From Lepiota brunneoincarnata (lineage: Eukaryota; Basidiomycota; Agaricomycetes; Agaricales; Agaricaceae): a stretch of DNA of 64,000 nucleotides. Positions 11,917 through 23,649 of the stretch are shown piece after piece (the stretch's first letter is position 1; each line of letters begins with the position of its first letter). The notes under the pieces were generated by a model. The model made no database searches. It was given only the letters and a program-made list of their open reading frames with translations, and was not told the origin of the DNA. Location: the NCBI GenBank assembly GCA_023014365.1, contig JAEBUN010000036.1:62001-126000 (forward strand), in the 5' to 3' direction. Made by a program: the position numbers and the translations under genes.

Positions 11917-13790
11917 TCATCTTATGAGTTTCAACAAGTCACAACGGCCACGCGCTCTCACGTTAGTAGTATCTGTCGAGCTTGTATAAAGGCCGGAATA
12001 AATCTGTACCGAGCTCGAAGTCTCGGTTAGGTCAAGCCGATGACGACTGGATTGGTTCTGGGTCTTCCACCTCAACTGCTGCAGCTCCTCACGAACGTTC
12101 AGGGATGCAAGGAGAGAATTTGCATATACTAGCGTTCCCCTGAGAATGGAATAAGTTGCAAATACGTGGATTGACTTACGTTTCCCAATCACAAAGTGTA
12201 AGCCAAAGAATATTAGGTTCTTCGGCATTGTTAACCACTAGCAAGCAACAATGAAAAATCACACCCTCAGATAAGGAGATTTCACTCACACAGATCAATG
12301 ACCCCATGGTCGCGAAGCTATGGTAAGTCATGATGGGTTTGACTTATCATCATCAAATTTGGTGCGCATACCATGTCAGCGCCCCATTCTCAAGTGTATA
12401 GATTGTAATGGAGTCGACCAGACGAATCATACTGTTACTCGAAATCAGTATGGTGTTTTCGGTGTGTTAAGAGCAACGTACATCGTCGAGTCAGGTGCGA
12501 TCCTTGTCCGGATTGCCCTGAGGTAATAACAAAGCCATCCCATGATAATGATGTCGACCCCGGCGGACAAGGCCAAGCCAGTCGTGAAAAGCGCCTGCCA
12601 GCGAATATCAGGAATTGTGTCTGCTAGCCACGGGATCACCGACCGAGAATTGAGCAATAAATTTGGAGAACTGATGAAGCCGAATCCTTTTTGAAGTAGT
12701 TAGGCTTCGCTTCTTAGCACGACAGCGTACTGAATAACTAACATCTGAAGAGTGGTGGCTGGAATGCCGGACAGGCTTCGTTAGTGACGGAATCCTTACT
12801 CGGTGGAATATGAGGTTAGGAACATACTAGATGCTGAAACTATATAATGCACAAGTTGGGATCCATGAACGAAAGACTTGTGTTATAAGCGAGACTCACG
12901 AAGTCGTGCCAGCGCTAAGAGAATCTAGCAACATCTTTTAGGTCACATCAACCGCACGTATTGCACTTATACTTACAATTGGTCCTGTGATTAACCAGTT
13001 CTTGCCGCTCGCTATAACAAGGAAGCCGACTCAACGCTCAGCATGGATGGATCCAGGGCTGACGTACCTCTCAATATCTTCTGCGCGAAATAACTTGGGA
13101 AGGGTTGGAAATAATTCATCAATTACAGTGAAATGAGGCGTACCAATGTACAAGGAAGGTTTGGATAGCCTACTCCAGTTGCATTAGTATTCCTCTGCAC
13201 AGGATCGAGCAACTCACCGTGGCAATAACGGTAAACTTCGGAGTGTGAGGAATGAGTTCTGTGCAAGATTTAAAAAATGCAACGTACTGCAATAGTACTT
13301 TTGCAGGGTCAATAGCCGCTTCAACTTCAGGAAGCAATAGCAAGAACACACCAAGGAATGAAATCAAGTTTTTCCCTTTGCCCAAAGAATGTCACGAAGT
13401 ATGTGAGCATGGAAATGCAGATAAAGAGCGAGTGCATTGTATCAAGAAACCTGCACAGAACGACCACCAAAAACACACGTTAAGCGGCTGTTTTAATGAG
13501 TTTCATAATGACGTACCAGACTGCCGAAACCTGGTGGTCTAGCCATTAGTCAATCCAAGTACTTCATCAGCAGTATTACACACCAGAGCTTTCACTCTCA
13601 TCCCGTCTTTCGGGTACATCTTGAAGTAGACAATGCATTGCAACGAGATTGCCCCGCTCAACCTGTAAGTAGGCCATTTCCTGAGCGACTTCTACAGCGC
13701 CGATGGTAGGAAATATTTGGCGAACCCGAAAGCAAAGAAAGCGCCAAGCAAGATGGCACCGTAAGTTGTTCCAGGGCTGACGAGGGTCAT
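11917..13790 (-). CDS. DUF6534 multi-pass membrane protein
   Basis: A polytopic membrane protein of a large agaricomycete family of unknown function, split over about a dozen small exons. The ATG is at 13790 (MTLVSPGTTYGAILLGAFFA). After an intron 13725-13663 comes the next exon GLSGAISLQCIVYFKMYPKD. Later exons give FLDTMHSLFICISMLTYF (from 13450), TAIQTFLVH then YFAQKILRASGKNWLITGPI, LLALARL, then ALFTTGLALSAGVDIIIMGW followed by LCYYLR. A VDSITIYTLENGALT block and a last block GLHFVIGKLYANSLLASLN complete the DUF6534 signature. Splice phases agree at nearly every junction with no frame break, so the gene looks intact. The exon boundary near 13350-13260 is uncertain. Its cytosolic tail is polar. 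Function cannot be inferred. Confidence 0.8.
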
Positions 13791-14367
13791 CCCTGTGCTG
13801 GTGGAAAGGATTCAAAGCAACGATTAAAGGAGGGACCGAAAGAAGGCTTTTTTGTCATGGAACAGCTGTCCAATATATGACCGCTTAACGGCCAAGCCCA
13901 TGTCGAGTGGACGGTGTCCAGTAGTATGGGAAGCTATTTTTTGATCTTACACTGTGTAACCAACGCCATCTGTGATAGACAGGGCGTTTAGCTTAACGGG
14001 ATTATGCCAAGGATACAACAATGATTGATTGATGATGCCCGCCTGGACTCAAGTCGTGCTCTGTGGAGGCGGAGGATTAACCCGCAAGAGGTACTCTTCT
14101 TTCAATTCAGTTCTAGAGGCGTGTTCGAGTCTAGTCTTGGGGCCTTGAAGCTTCAAGGGCAGTTCCAGACCTAGATCATAAGGGCAGTTAACCCCGATCG
14201 GCACAAAGCCGAACATAGTTACTGTCGGGTGCCTGGTTACACGATCTTTCCGGATGGTCCAAAATACATGTGTCTTAGGGTCGAGACCCATGTAATCGCA
14301 GCTCTTTCACTCCGTGCAGAATGAAGAGAAACTATGCTAAAGGTCGGATTGATAAAAACAAAAAGGT
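13791..14367. other. intergenic, promoter of DUF6534 gene
   Basis: The 577 bases upstream of the minus-strand DUF6534 gene and downstream of tRNA-Leu. No coding or structural feature is recognised. Confidence 0.35.
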
Positions 14368-14474
14368 TGACAAGAGTGGGACTTGAACCCACGCCACCAT
14401 TCGGTGATGAGAAACCCGCGATCGCAGGCAAGCTACGCTTGAGTCACACGCCTTAACCGCTCGGCCATCTTGCC
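14368..14474 (-). tRNA. tRNA-Leu (anticodon CAA) with probable intron
   Basis: The reverse strand gives acceptor stem GGCAAGA/TCTTGTC with discriminator A, D-arm TGGCCGAGCGGTTAAGGCG and T-arm GTGGGTTCAAGTCCCAC. The anticodon-loop start CTCAAG gives CAA followed by G37. A class II variable arm can form from CACC/GGTG. At 107 nt, and with the 3' half of the anticodon stem displaced, an intron of roughly 20 nt after position 37 is likely, as in other fungal tRNA-Leu(CAA). One anticodon-stem pair looks mismatched, so the exact intron edges are uncertain. Confidence 0.85.
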
Positions 14475-14581
14475 TTAATCAAAGAGAGATGTTGATCAAC
14501 TATATTGTGCTGAATGTTTAACGCAAACGGCCAGAACACAGAGACCAAACTTTCTACCATCCCGAATCCATCGAATCGCCC

Positions 14582-15139
14582 TTAGCCCTCATTGAACTCG
14601 ACGAAAGTGAAAGAGACTTCATCAAGTCTGCGGAGCTGCTCCTGACATCCCCCTACATTGGTTGCTACGCCGTTGTGCTTGATCAGCCAGAAATGACTCG
14701 CGTCTCCGGCGATACCCCCAATCTCGGAGATGAAGAGATCATCAAATTCCGGGAAGTAGGTCCTGTGCAAGATAAGTGTATTGGTCCTGATGTTGTGGCC
14801 CTTACAGGGGCAAGGCACTACTCACCCATCAAAGGAAAAGCGCGCCCTTCTGGCAGCATCCGCTAACGCAGAGGTAGGTGTAGCTCCAGGGGTTGGGTGT
14901 TGGTTGTTGTTCGTGCCATCGCAGTGATGTGTACCACCAGATGCTGTTGTCACGTTATGACCTCTCGTCACGACGACGCCGTCGAAAATGACTCTTCCAG
15001 GCGCCTTGACAAGCAGCTTCACGGGGATTGGCAGATTAGCTGGTGGACGAGGTGGCGCACCAGAAGCAACGGGGAGTAAAGTCAAGAGTGCGAGTGCGGA
15101 GCCCAGGCAAGCTTTCATCGCTGTCAGCTTCATGGACAT
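14582..15139 (-). CDS. secreted DUF4430 protein
   Basis: Predicted secreted protein of about 165 residues. The N-terminus has a signal peptide (MKACLGSALALLTLLPVASG). The mature part begins PIPVKLLVKAPGRVIFDG and continues VTRGHNVTTASGGTHHCDG. Exon 1 ends at 14826, a 63-nt intron 14825-14763 has GTGAGT and CACAG ends, and exon 2 gives PEFDDLFISEIGG and ATNVGGCQEQ. These are hallmark blocks of the DUF4430 (transcobalamin C-terminal-like) proteins seen in many Agaricomycetes. The ORF stops after FVEFNEG, slightly earlier than I would expect for the domain. The two-exon frame is clean. The substrate or ligand is unknown. Confidence 0.8.
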
Positions 15140-15190
15140 ATGGTAGTTCCCCGCGCTTAGGAGGAGTCAGCTGAACTCACTCCATCATAG

Positions 15191-15203
15191 CAGTATTTAT
15201 ACT
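15191..15203 (-). promoter_or_regulatory. TATA-like box of the DUF4430 gene
   Basis: AGTATAAATACTG on the minus strand lies about 50-60 bases upstream of the ATG at 15139, a plausible TATA position for a fungal gene. Inferred from sequence and spacing only. Confidence 0.4.
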
Positions 15204-16108
15204 GAACAGGCGCAACGACGTTGGACAGATCAAAGATGTCTTTGTGTTGTCCACGCCCGTAGACCTATGGGAGAAGAGTCCAACGGCTTCTCTAGGCACA
15301 TCCGATGAAGTTGCGATTGGCTGTGAACAAGGGCGCTGGCCATCCGGGCTCTAGACTTCTCTCACACCTGCCCAAAGGCGCCCTGGTTCCTGTCTCGCTT
15401 GTGTTATGTTCCGAATTCCAAGTCACGAATTGCCGAGTCCGGCTCAAACGGTGGATAGGCTGCCTTCGCAATGACCAAGTACCTGCAGTTAATTCATCTC
15501 CAGCCATCTATCATCCTCGAGGTCGAGTTTCTAGGCACAAACGATATCGGGAGTCACTCTGGTGGTTTCCGGTTTATCCTATCACAACCTTACAGCCCCC
15601 GCGTCGTAGTACAGTGTAGTACCCAAACGACTCCACTTCGAAGACTCGTGTATGGTGCACTCATAGTCCGGAACTCTCCGCGGGAATTCGTAACCCGGAC
15701 ATAACAACATCGAATACTTACTTCTGACGATCGTGGCCACGGCATCAGGCTAGACCCTTAAAATCTAAACCTAAAAGAGCTCTGCATACCCAGCTGACAA
15801 CTTGTTCCAAATAGCAATAATCTCCGGGGGTATCCACGCACGTCTGTCAAATTCGGAAACAAACGCCCTCAAGGTACCGAGTAAGTGTAATGGAGCAGGA
15901 ACAATACATTATCAGCATCGGGAACCAAAGTGGGGGAGGGAGGGAACGGTTATTGTGTGCATCCGTCAACCCCAATAGTCTTAATCACGTTTCCAGTTCT
16001 TGATTTAATGGCATGCATGACAAATGATCTAGTGATCAATGATGATCACAATAACATAAGGCATAGAACATAGATGGTATGTACATGGAAACATCATGGT
16101 ATGGGTAT
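15204..16108. other. intergenic, no gene recognised
   Basis: About 900 bases upstream of the DUF4430 promoter and downstream of the first dioxygenase gene. Frames at 15292-15704 overlap on both strands without motifs. Confidence 0.35.
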
Positions 16109-17746
16109 TTACACTCGTGAACCATGCATACTGGTCGAAATCGGTAGGATGACCGCCTCCGTAGTACGCGTCCTGGTATCCTTGAGGAACTTGACTAAAT
16201 CCGTTCCCCCAGTGCCTTTCAGCGCCTCCTTCGAAGTCTCAGCAGCCCCACCCTTGAAATCATTCTCCTCCTCCGCTCTCATCCCCATCGCCACCCTTGC
16301 AGCCCTTCTGGCTGGACCAATGATATACAGCGTCGCGATAATCATATGTGAATCTCTGAACCGTTTCAAAGCCATCACAGCCTCATTATACGCCTTCATC
16401 AGCTCCTCATTCTTGCTCCCCAGTACAAATGGTCGTAAGGGCCGCGGGTTTGCCGAAAGATGGTTCAAAAATAGCCTGTGATTCCTCGGCATGTATGTTT
16501 GCATCCTGGACATGAATGATGGTTGATTGGGGGTAGTTGACGCCTGGTGATTTACACCCAAGAAGATATCCAGGACGTGGACCATGGAGCTCTGCCCGGC
16601 GCTCGGACCCGAAAGCTCAGTTGGTTGCCGTAGCTCGGGATCTTCCCCCATACCCTCAAACACCCATTTTCGCTTGCCCAAGTCCGAATCTTCACCTCTA
16701 AACCATGGCCTCACTTCGTTGTAATACACATCGGGGCGGCAGAGTTTCTTCACGTCCAATAGTAAGTCGCGAAGCTCATCGATGACCGAAACCATGCGTT
16801 GGAGAAAGGTAGTGATACGCTGAACGGCGATGTTATCGCCAACGAACATCTCGTCCATCGTCATACGCATCAACTCGAGCGCTTCAACGCCCCTAAGCTC
16901 AATACGCGCTGAGCAGAGGTAAAATTCCTCCTCATCGACCAAGTTGGTGAACATGGTAGTCGTGCGGACATTCTCTGGGGTGGGTTGTACGTCATTTGTG
17001 TCAGAAGCAGAGCGATCGGGATCAATGTGCCAATTGTAGAGGACCGTATCTGAAAACGTTAGGAGGGGTGGGATATCGAGAGTCTGGGAGATGCGCAGCA
17101 TAGGAAGGGCGATAGACCGTGGGATGACAATGGGCGAAACATCAGGGGGTAGTGACTGAACGTAGAAGTGCTGCAGGAAGGCTAGAACCAGGTGGGCGCG
17201 TCTAAGCAGGATAGGGGTGTTCAGCTCGGCCGTGGAGAGCACAGGTATCTATTATAAGCACAGTAAACATACGTCAGTATCATCAAATGGGATGATGGAC
17301 GAATATTTCGATCAAAAACGGATCTTGGGGACCCGATTCTCTCAAGTTCGATAATCATCGAGCCAGCGATACAAGTCCGCCAGTTGTGTGTGGGGGGGGG
17401 AGGGGGGAAGAGCAACCATTCCGAAGGGAAAGAAGGGACAAGTAAGAAGCAGACTTACCTCACGCAGACACGCCCTCCACTGCTCGGATCGCGCTCTCTC
17501 CTCTTCCGTAATGCCAATTTTGTCCCCGACCTTGAGCTTCGCGGCGACAGCATCATCCAATGCATTCTCCCATGCCTCCCAGGCCAATGGCAGTCGCGTG
17601 GGTGGGGTTTGGTGGGCCATAAATCCCGTGCTAGAGTCCACGTCGAACGCTGGCTGCATCGCCGTTGGTTTTGATGAAGTCAGGAGGTGAGAATATAGCG
17701 TCTGAATACGAGGTGGAAGTGGTGGCAGGACTAATGTCAGCCACAC
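16109..17746 (-). CDS. indoleamine 2,3-dioxygenase (paralogue 1)
   Basis: Heme enzyme that opens the indole ring of L-tryptophan with O2 to give N-formylkynurenine, the first step of the kynurenine route to NAD. Two exons: exon 1 ends at 17459 (SEQWRACLRE|gtaagt) and exon 2 runs 17248-16109, starting IPVLSTAEL. The conserved N-terminal segment FDVDSSTGFMAHQTPP suggests the start is ATG 17659 or 17746. Family motifs follow: RPWFRG, SGPSAGQSSMVHVLDIFLGV, and PRNHRLFLNHL, which carries the proximal heme-ligand His, then IIGPARRAA and KGTGGTDLVKFLKDTR near the C-terminus. About 450-475 residues, normal for fungal IDOs. The 210-nt intron is long for this window. No frame breaks. It lies in tandem with paralogue 2, about 1 kb away on the same strand. 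Confidence 0.93.
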
Positions 17747-18724
17747 AAGTCGAATTTGTACTAGTAATGGTAGAATATGAAGCGTCCACCATGATTTTGT
17801 TTTCGATGGGGGGGTATGATGAACGTGGTGATAAGAAAAAGGGTGCTGTGGGTCTGTCTGAGGTGGCGCAGGGGAAGCAAAGCCAAGGAGGTGCGTACCT
17901 GGTTAGGTTGGGATGTGATTCCTAATTTTGAGGGTGCGTTAATGCGCCTCTATAAAGCCTATGCCAAAACCAGCTCCAATGTATTCATAAAACGCCGATG
18001 CCTGAAAGCCCCGCGTACGCGACCGGTGGATTGAGTTGGCACAATGTCCGTCGGGTCTTACCCGTAAATTGGATTATGGGACGATATTTGTATATGTTGC
18101 CTGACAAGCAACAGTTGGGGTTGTTTCAAATGTCCTATCCGGAGCGGCGGGTGGCAACCAACAAGTTGCGGGTTAAGAGTGAAGAGCTGTGGGATCCAGT
18201 GGAGTAAAGAGGTTAGGCAGATGGTAAATTACATTTACGCAACAGAACACGTTGGAGAGAAGATAACGAGAGACGGACCAAGGGACCTTGCTTCGTTCAG
18301 TGCGAGCCAGTAAGAGCTTGAGCAGGGTGGTCGTGCAGGGTATTAAGTCCCTCGGACGCGGTCGAATGGTCTTATTCGGTTGCGGTTGACGCGATGTGGG
18401 AGAGGCCGGGGGCGACGCGTTGACGCGTTGACAGGTCGAGAGCAGGCCGGGAAGAAAATAAGCTGAACTTGAGGATATGAATCATGGCTCGCCTTACATC
18501 TATCCAGCTCCAAACAAGGTTTCAAGCCGCTCCGCTTCAGGTGAGGATGGGGCTCTCGGAGAGGACGGCCGGGTAATCACGTGATATTATATCACGGATC
18601 AGACGAAGGAGTGGGCTCTATTGCTCAACGGATAGACATAATAGAGTTTGGAGTTCATAAGTTGTGGGTCATTAGCAGGTACACGGAAGCTACCAAACCT
18701 ACTAAGGAGGACTAGTAATATAAT
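17747..18724. other. intergenic between the tandem dioxygenases
   Basis: Upstream region of paralogue 1 and downstream region of paralogue 2. It contains a short GACGCGTT repeat near 18415-18430. No gene is recognised; short plus-strand frames lack motifs. Confidence 0.4.
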
Positions 18725-20271
18725 CTATGAGATGTACGCAGTAGCCGTCCGGTCTCGGACTTGTTTCAAAAATCTGACCAGATCTGTTCCTCCCGTCCCT
18801 TTCAGGGCCTGCTTGGCTCCTGTCCCATCGTGTTCATCGAAAGCCTCTTCCACCAGAACACCTTCTACTTGCTGCGCTTTCCCCTTCTGATCCAACGACC
18901 CATCGGGTAACATAGCCTGCTTTTCGGCACGCCTGGCAGGTCCAATCACGTACAGCGCCACAACAACCATATGCGCGTCTCTGAACTCTTTCAGTGCCTT
19001 CACAGCAGCGTTATACGATCTCAGTATCGAGCACTCAGCACCTTGCTCCCCCGACTCCCTCTGGACTAGCGCGCGAAGCGGACGTGGGTTGGCTTCAAGA
19101 TGGTGAAGGAAAGCCCGGTGATGACGGGGCATGTACATGCGCATGCGTCCCTGGAATGATTCTGTGGGTGGTTGGGACCCAGTCATCGTACCCGCCCCTA
19201 CCCCCAGAAAGATATCCAGAGCTTGGATCAAGGAGCTCTGCCCTGCACTTGCCCCGGAAGCCTCGTCCAACTCCCCTAACCCTTCTACTTCTTCCTTGCC
19301 CTCAAAGGTCCAACACCTGCCCCAAGGATCACTATCCGCCCCCCGGAACCAAGGCCTGATCTCGTTATAAAACACCTCCGGATCAATAACCTCTTTCACT
19401 TTTAATAACAACTCTCTCAGCTCTTTAATCACGCCAGCCATGCGGTCCAGATATCCGATGATTCGCCGAATGGCGATATCATCGCCGACGAAGATTTCAT
19501 CCATGGTCAAACGCATCAATTCGAGAGCCTCGCTGCCACGAAAGCTCGATTCGTGCAGAAGTGAGATAGAATTCTTCTTCATCTGTAGTACCTGTGAAGG
19601 TCGTTTGGCAGCGAAGATTGTCGAGTTCAGGGAGGCTATCCACCCCACAGGGGTCATTGGTGTTGGTGCGTGATTCCTTGAATGTCCAATTGTAAAGCAC
19701 GCCGTCTGAATACGTCAGAACAGGGGGCAGTTGGAGTTGAGTTGATACTTGAAGAAGAGGAACCGCGAGGGGCCGAGGGATAATGATAGGTTCTCTGGGG
19801 GGGATGGTCTGAACATAGAAGTGAAGAAGCCAACCCAAGACGTGGTGTGCACGTCGCAATACTCGCTCGCACTTCTTCAGCTCGTCGATTGGAAGAAGTG
19901 GCATCTAAAACTCGATTAAATACAGGACGGAACGGCGAAAAAGACCACGACTCACTTTCTTAACGCGCTCTCTCCACTGCTCCGCGTTCAAGACTTCTAT
20001 CCTCCTTTCTTCCGTGCCAAGCAACTCGGACTCGTTCTGCTGGTCTTAGTTTTTGCGAGATCGCAGCATCCAACGCGGTCTCCCATGCATTCCACGCCTG
20101 AGGGAGGCGGTGGAGGGGGGGCTGAGGTGGCATGAAACCCGTCCGGTTGTCGACGTCGAAATCATGGGCGGCGAGTGTTGTTGTATCAACAACGCCTACT
20201 GGTTGAGGTAAAAGAGGATCCGGTCGAGGTTGCGCTAGGAAATGGTTCGATGGGAGATTGGCGAAATCCAT
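18725..20271 (-). CDS. indoleamine 2,3-dioxygenase (paralogue 2), two frame breaks
   Basis: Same reaction and family as the neighbour at 16109-17746. The start is probably ATG 20271 (MDFANLPSN); FDVDNRTGFMPPQPPLHRLP follows. Exon 1 ends at 19956, the intron is 19955-19905 and exon 2 starts at 19904 with MPLLPIDEL. Motifs: RPWFRG, SGASAGQSSLIQALDIFLGV, PRHHRAFLHHL with the proximal heme His, VIGPARRAE and KGTGGTDLVRFLKQVRDRT. Compared with paralogue 1, one extra base lies near 20027-20031 in exon 1 (family frame resumes at LLGTEERR). Another lies at the AAA run 19541-19543, where SARIEL must continue as RGSEALELMRL. It is either a recent pseudogene or a good gene with insertion errors. Codon-level conservation elsewhere argues it decayed recently, if at all. 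Confidence 0.85.
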
Positions 20272-21063
20272 ACTTCTAAGTGACTCAGCAAGGAGGAGTC
20301 TTATAAACTCCCCGATTTGTAACGATGATGCTTTGTTATTATCACGCACATTTCTTATCTTATCAACACCACATGCTCAGCAATCTATCAGCTCCCTATT
20401 TCCAAAGTGGGGGCGCCAGGCTGGAAAACATATGGACCAGCGGCTGACATAAGCGCCCCTCTAGTCGGTGTCAAATGCTGTTAGTTTAGCGCCCTTGGAA
20501 CCGCTTCGAACTCGGTGGTACATTGTATGCTCGGTTAGGAGGTACTATTTTCAGCGCGAACCGTCACAGGGAGGAATGCTTCTGAGAAGCTGGTGTGCGA
20601 TGACTCGATATTGCATAGCCAAGTCCCAGGCTCCAGGCTCGCAACGAACCTCGGTTAGCCAATGTTAAGTGATGACCGCATCCTCTTGATTCACAAGAGG
20701 GGTTTTCTGAAGGGACACAAAGTTGGGCGGGCTGTTAGCAAACACCGGTCTTGTTAGGGAAAGACTATGGGTTGTGCGGCGATAGCGCTTCTCACGAGCT
20801 TTTGTGAGAGGATAGGTTCGTGATGGAAGTTAATTGTTGTATGACCTAAAAAGGAGGGCCACTCGATGTCTTTTGTTATCCGAGTCCCGTGATTCTCAGC
20901 AGCAACAAAAAGAGACAAGTATCGAAACAAAAAGCAGGCTGTCCTTCCTTCATACTTTTTTGTTCTCCTTCAAATCATTTCCAGACGCCTCTTCCAATGA
21001 CACAGATATATAACTCCTCACAATAGCCTCCCCTCCTCAACCCCGCTACAGGTTCCTTCTGCA
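20272..21063. other. intergenic, divergent promoters of dioxygenase 2 and MYND gene
   Basis: A divergent gene pair shares this 790-bp spacer. TTATAAA-like sequence at about 20298-20306 lies some 30 bases upstream of the dioxygenase ATG. CT-rich sequence precedes the MYND gene ATG at 21064. Confidence 0.4.
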
Positions 21064-22027
21064 ATGGCAACTGCATACTACACTCAGCCCGCCGCCGCCA
21101 ACTACCACACTCCCTCCATGCATCAGCAACGGCAGCGAGGCTATCGTATCTGTGACCAGTGCGGCGCTGTAGAGACCCCCTCTGTGAAATTCAGACTTTG
21201 TGGCGGTTGTGTACGTCTGCTTTCACCACGCTGCTCCCATCATTCATCTAACCTTGAGACCGCTCCTATCAGATGACCACCCAATACTGCGTGAGTACCA
21301 ACCCCACTTTGCTCCTCATTACACTGTCTGACCTACTTCCTACAGTCACAAGACTGCCAGAAGGACCACTGGCCAGCCCACCGCTCCATCTGCCAACACA
21401 CCGCATTACAGATGGCAGGCGCGAAGCAGCAAGCTCTCTCCACTTTCGGAGACGAGAACCTCGCCAAGAACCTCCGCAAGTTCACTTCGGCCCACACCGC
21501 TCTCCTAGGTTGGGCTGGCTTCCAGGCCCTCCAGCTCAAGCGCGTTCCCTGCCAACCTTAGGCAGAACGCTCTCCTTGTTGAGCTTGACTACCACAACCA
21601 CTCCGAGTCTCATCGTCGGTCAGTTGTCTCCTCCATTCCATTCCTCTACCATGTTCTCACACTAGAATGCAGCTTCTCTGTGTCATCCACACACATTGTT
21701 CCGCGTCAGTATATCCGAGACCCTCTCGTTATGGCCGACATCCAGCGCCGTGAGGAGAGATGTAGAGCCGGTGGTGGGATTGGCACCCTTATCGTCATTC
21801 TGCAATGCGGCAGCGTTAGCCAAGTGATGCCAGTGGAGGTGGATCCACCGAGCAAGATCACTTGGGATACCAGGGAGGATTGGGAAAGTGCTCTGAGGCA
21901 CTTTGTCAGCGAGGGGAGGACGGATTTCAAACCCATTTCAACAACATCTAGAGGGTGAGTCTCTCTCAATGTGCGCACTTCGGACCATTGGCTGACGGAG
22001 GTTGCTCGTTAGGGTCTATTACGGGTG
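21064..22027 (+). CDS. MYND-type zinc-finger protein, one-base frame break
   Basis: Probable protein-interaction protein with a MYND zinc finger split over three exons (21064-21210, 21273-21290, from 21346). Reading across: YRICDQCGAVE, RLCGGC, then TTQYCSQDCQKDHWPAHRSIC, giving the C6HC ligand pattern. After it come FTSAHTALLGWAGFQALQLK and, in a frame shifted by one extra base near 21549-21553, ANLRQNALLVELDYHNH. Exon 4 (21666-21954) and exon 5 (22012-22027, ending VYYG then TGA) follow with consensus GTGAGT and TTAG ends. The C-terminal part has no named domain that I recognise. About 250 residues if the frame is continuous. The one-base insertion would truncate the protein just after the MYND finger. 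Confidence 0.8.
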
Positions 22028-23649
22028 AAAGCCTCCATCATTTTCGCGTCCGATCACGATTTCGTTACGACGCTGTTCATAACCGTCAAACTGCATCCAC
22101 CCTATACCCCCTCCACGACGTTGATCGTCCCAGCATTCCGCACCCGACTATACCCCCTCCCATCACATGTCCACGTCACGCCCTTCGACACCAACATTCG
22201 AGCCTTCCACGATCTATATTTATTCATATCCAAATATGCTCTGAATCTTTGCTTTCGTTTTTCTTTCGTTTTCATCTTGTTTCTTCAACAACCCACTCGA
22301 CGACTTGTATTATTCTCATGAGCAGCACTTCGCAATTCGTGTACTTCTATAGCAATACCAATGGGCAATGCATGGCATCTGGAAATCTACGTTTTCATAC
22401 TCCTCTAAGCTCCATTCCCCACCCCGTGCATTATTCCAAATGATAATATGGCGCTCTTCATTCCGTTTCACAAAGCGCCAGATGCGTCATAAGCCACAAG
22501 GCAGATTCCATCCCATAAACAGTCTTATTCCTCGCTTCGGCCATGGTGTAAGTTGTGATCGATCCCCTTTGCCCCCGCCCGTGCTCCCTTACTCCCCACA
22601 GCGGGGAATTGGCGCTACTCTATATGGGGCGTCTAGACGCTATATTAAGTGATTCTTTGGCTGTGCCCTTCCTCCGTTGGGCAGAATAACTCCACGGAGG
22701 ACACGCTCTGATCCTGGCAGAAAGGAGTTTCTCAGCATCGATCGTGAGTATTTGAATGTCCTAAAACGAATGCACAGGACCTTGGGCTTTAACAGCTTCT
22801 TGGGCTATGGCACCTCAGATGTATCTGTATCGGTGAGAGCTGCTTCCCGCCGCCGCCTCACCCACCCCTACCAGCTTGGACCAATGAGGGACTTAGAAAC
22901 GCTATTGAAATTGGTTGGAGGAACGGAAAACGAAGGTTCACATTATCAGCCTATACGTTTCTGGGCAATTTCCTTGTTACTGCGAACCGCGGGCCTAGCG
23001 CTGCTACATAGGGGTTTTTTTTTCCTCTCTTTGGGAGGCCTCGGTTTGGTAGCAGGTCCGATGTCCCGGTGGTGATCTAGAAAATGCTCGGATCACGGAA
23101 CTATATGTATGGATGCATCCGACCGCTCCACCTTTACAAAAGAATTCGATGCGTGATTCGGGCAATGATTGTGTATCGAGCGACTAGGGCTTACTGATAA
23201 CGATAAACACTTTATCATCGCCGCCAAATTTCCCTCAGCGTCAACCAAGATGGTTTTATAAGCGACGCTGGGACGACTGTTGGGCGTTGCCTGCGTGCCC
23301 AATGTCTTAACGCATAAAATCCATCGTCCAAGTCACATTTTCAAATCGAATCCACTAGCACGAAGCACTCATCAGCTTCGGACCGCGTGGTCCCAGAGCA
23401 AGTAACATAAGTCTTCCTTTTCTTGTGATCCAGCACTTCTACACCTGCAAGCACAAAGTGAACTAGTAGCTGGGGATGGCATAAGCTTCCTATACGTGAT
23501 AGTATGGATCTAGCCAACTCAGCCTTGGAGCTTGAAGGATTCTTGCTCGATCCTCGTCCAGAAACTTGATGAGCTTCATGTTCCGACTCAAGATGTAAAT
23601 CACTATGACCTGCCGGTTCCCTTAGCTAAAATCGAGCACGTCGGAGTTA
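22028..23649. other. intergenic, no gene recognised
   Basis: The first 300 bases are probably the 3' UTR of the MYND gene. A 132-codon frame at 22677-23075 has no motif and no splice pattern I can support. Confidence 0.35.

Noticed and set aside
14237..14431. minus-strand open frame
   Set aside because: It overlaps the tRNA-Leu gene.
21273..21665. 130-codon plus-strand frame
   Set aside because: It is the shadow of MYND exon 3 in a non-family frame, open only because of the local sequence.
21955..22443. 162-codon plus-strand frame
   Set aside because: It covers an intron and the likely 3' UTR of the MYND gene; no domain and high His/Ser/Pro from CT-rich DNA.
22677..23075. 132-codon plus-strand frame
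   Set aside because: No recognisable domain, no clear start context and no exon partners.
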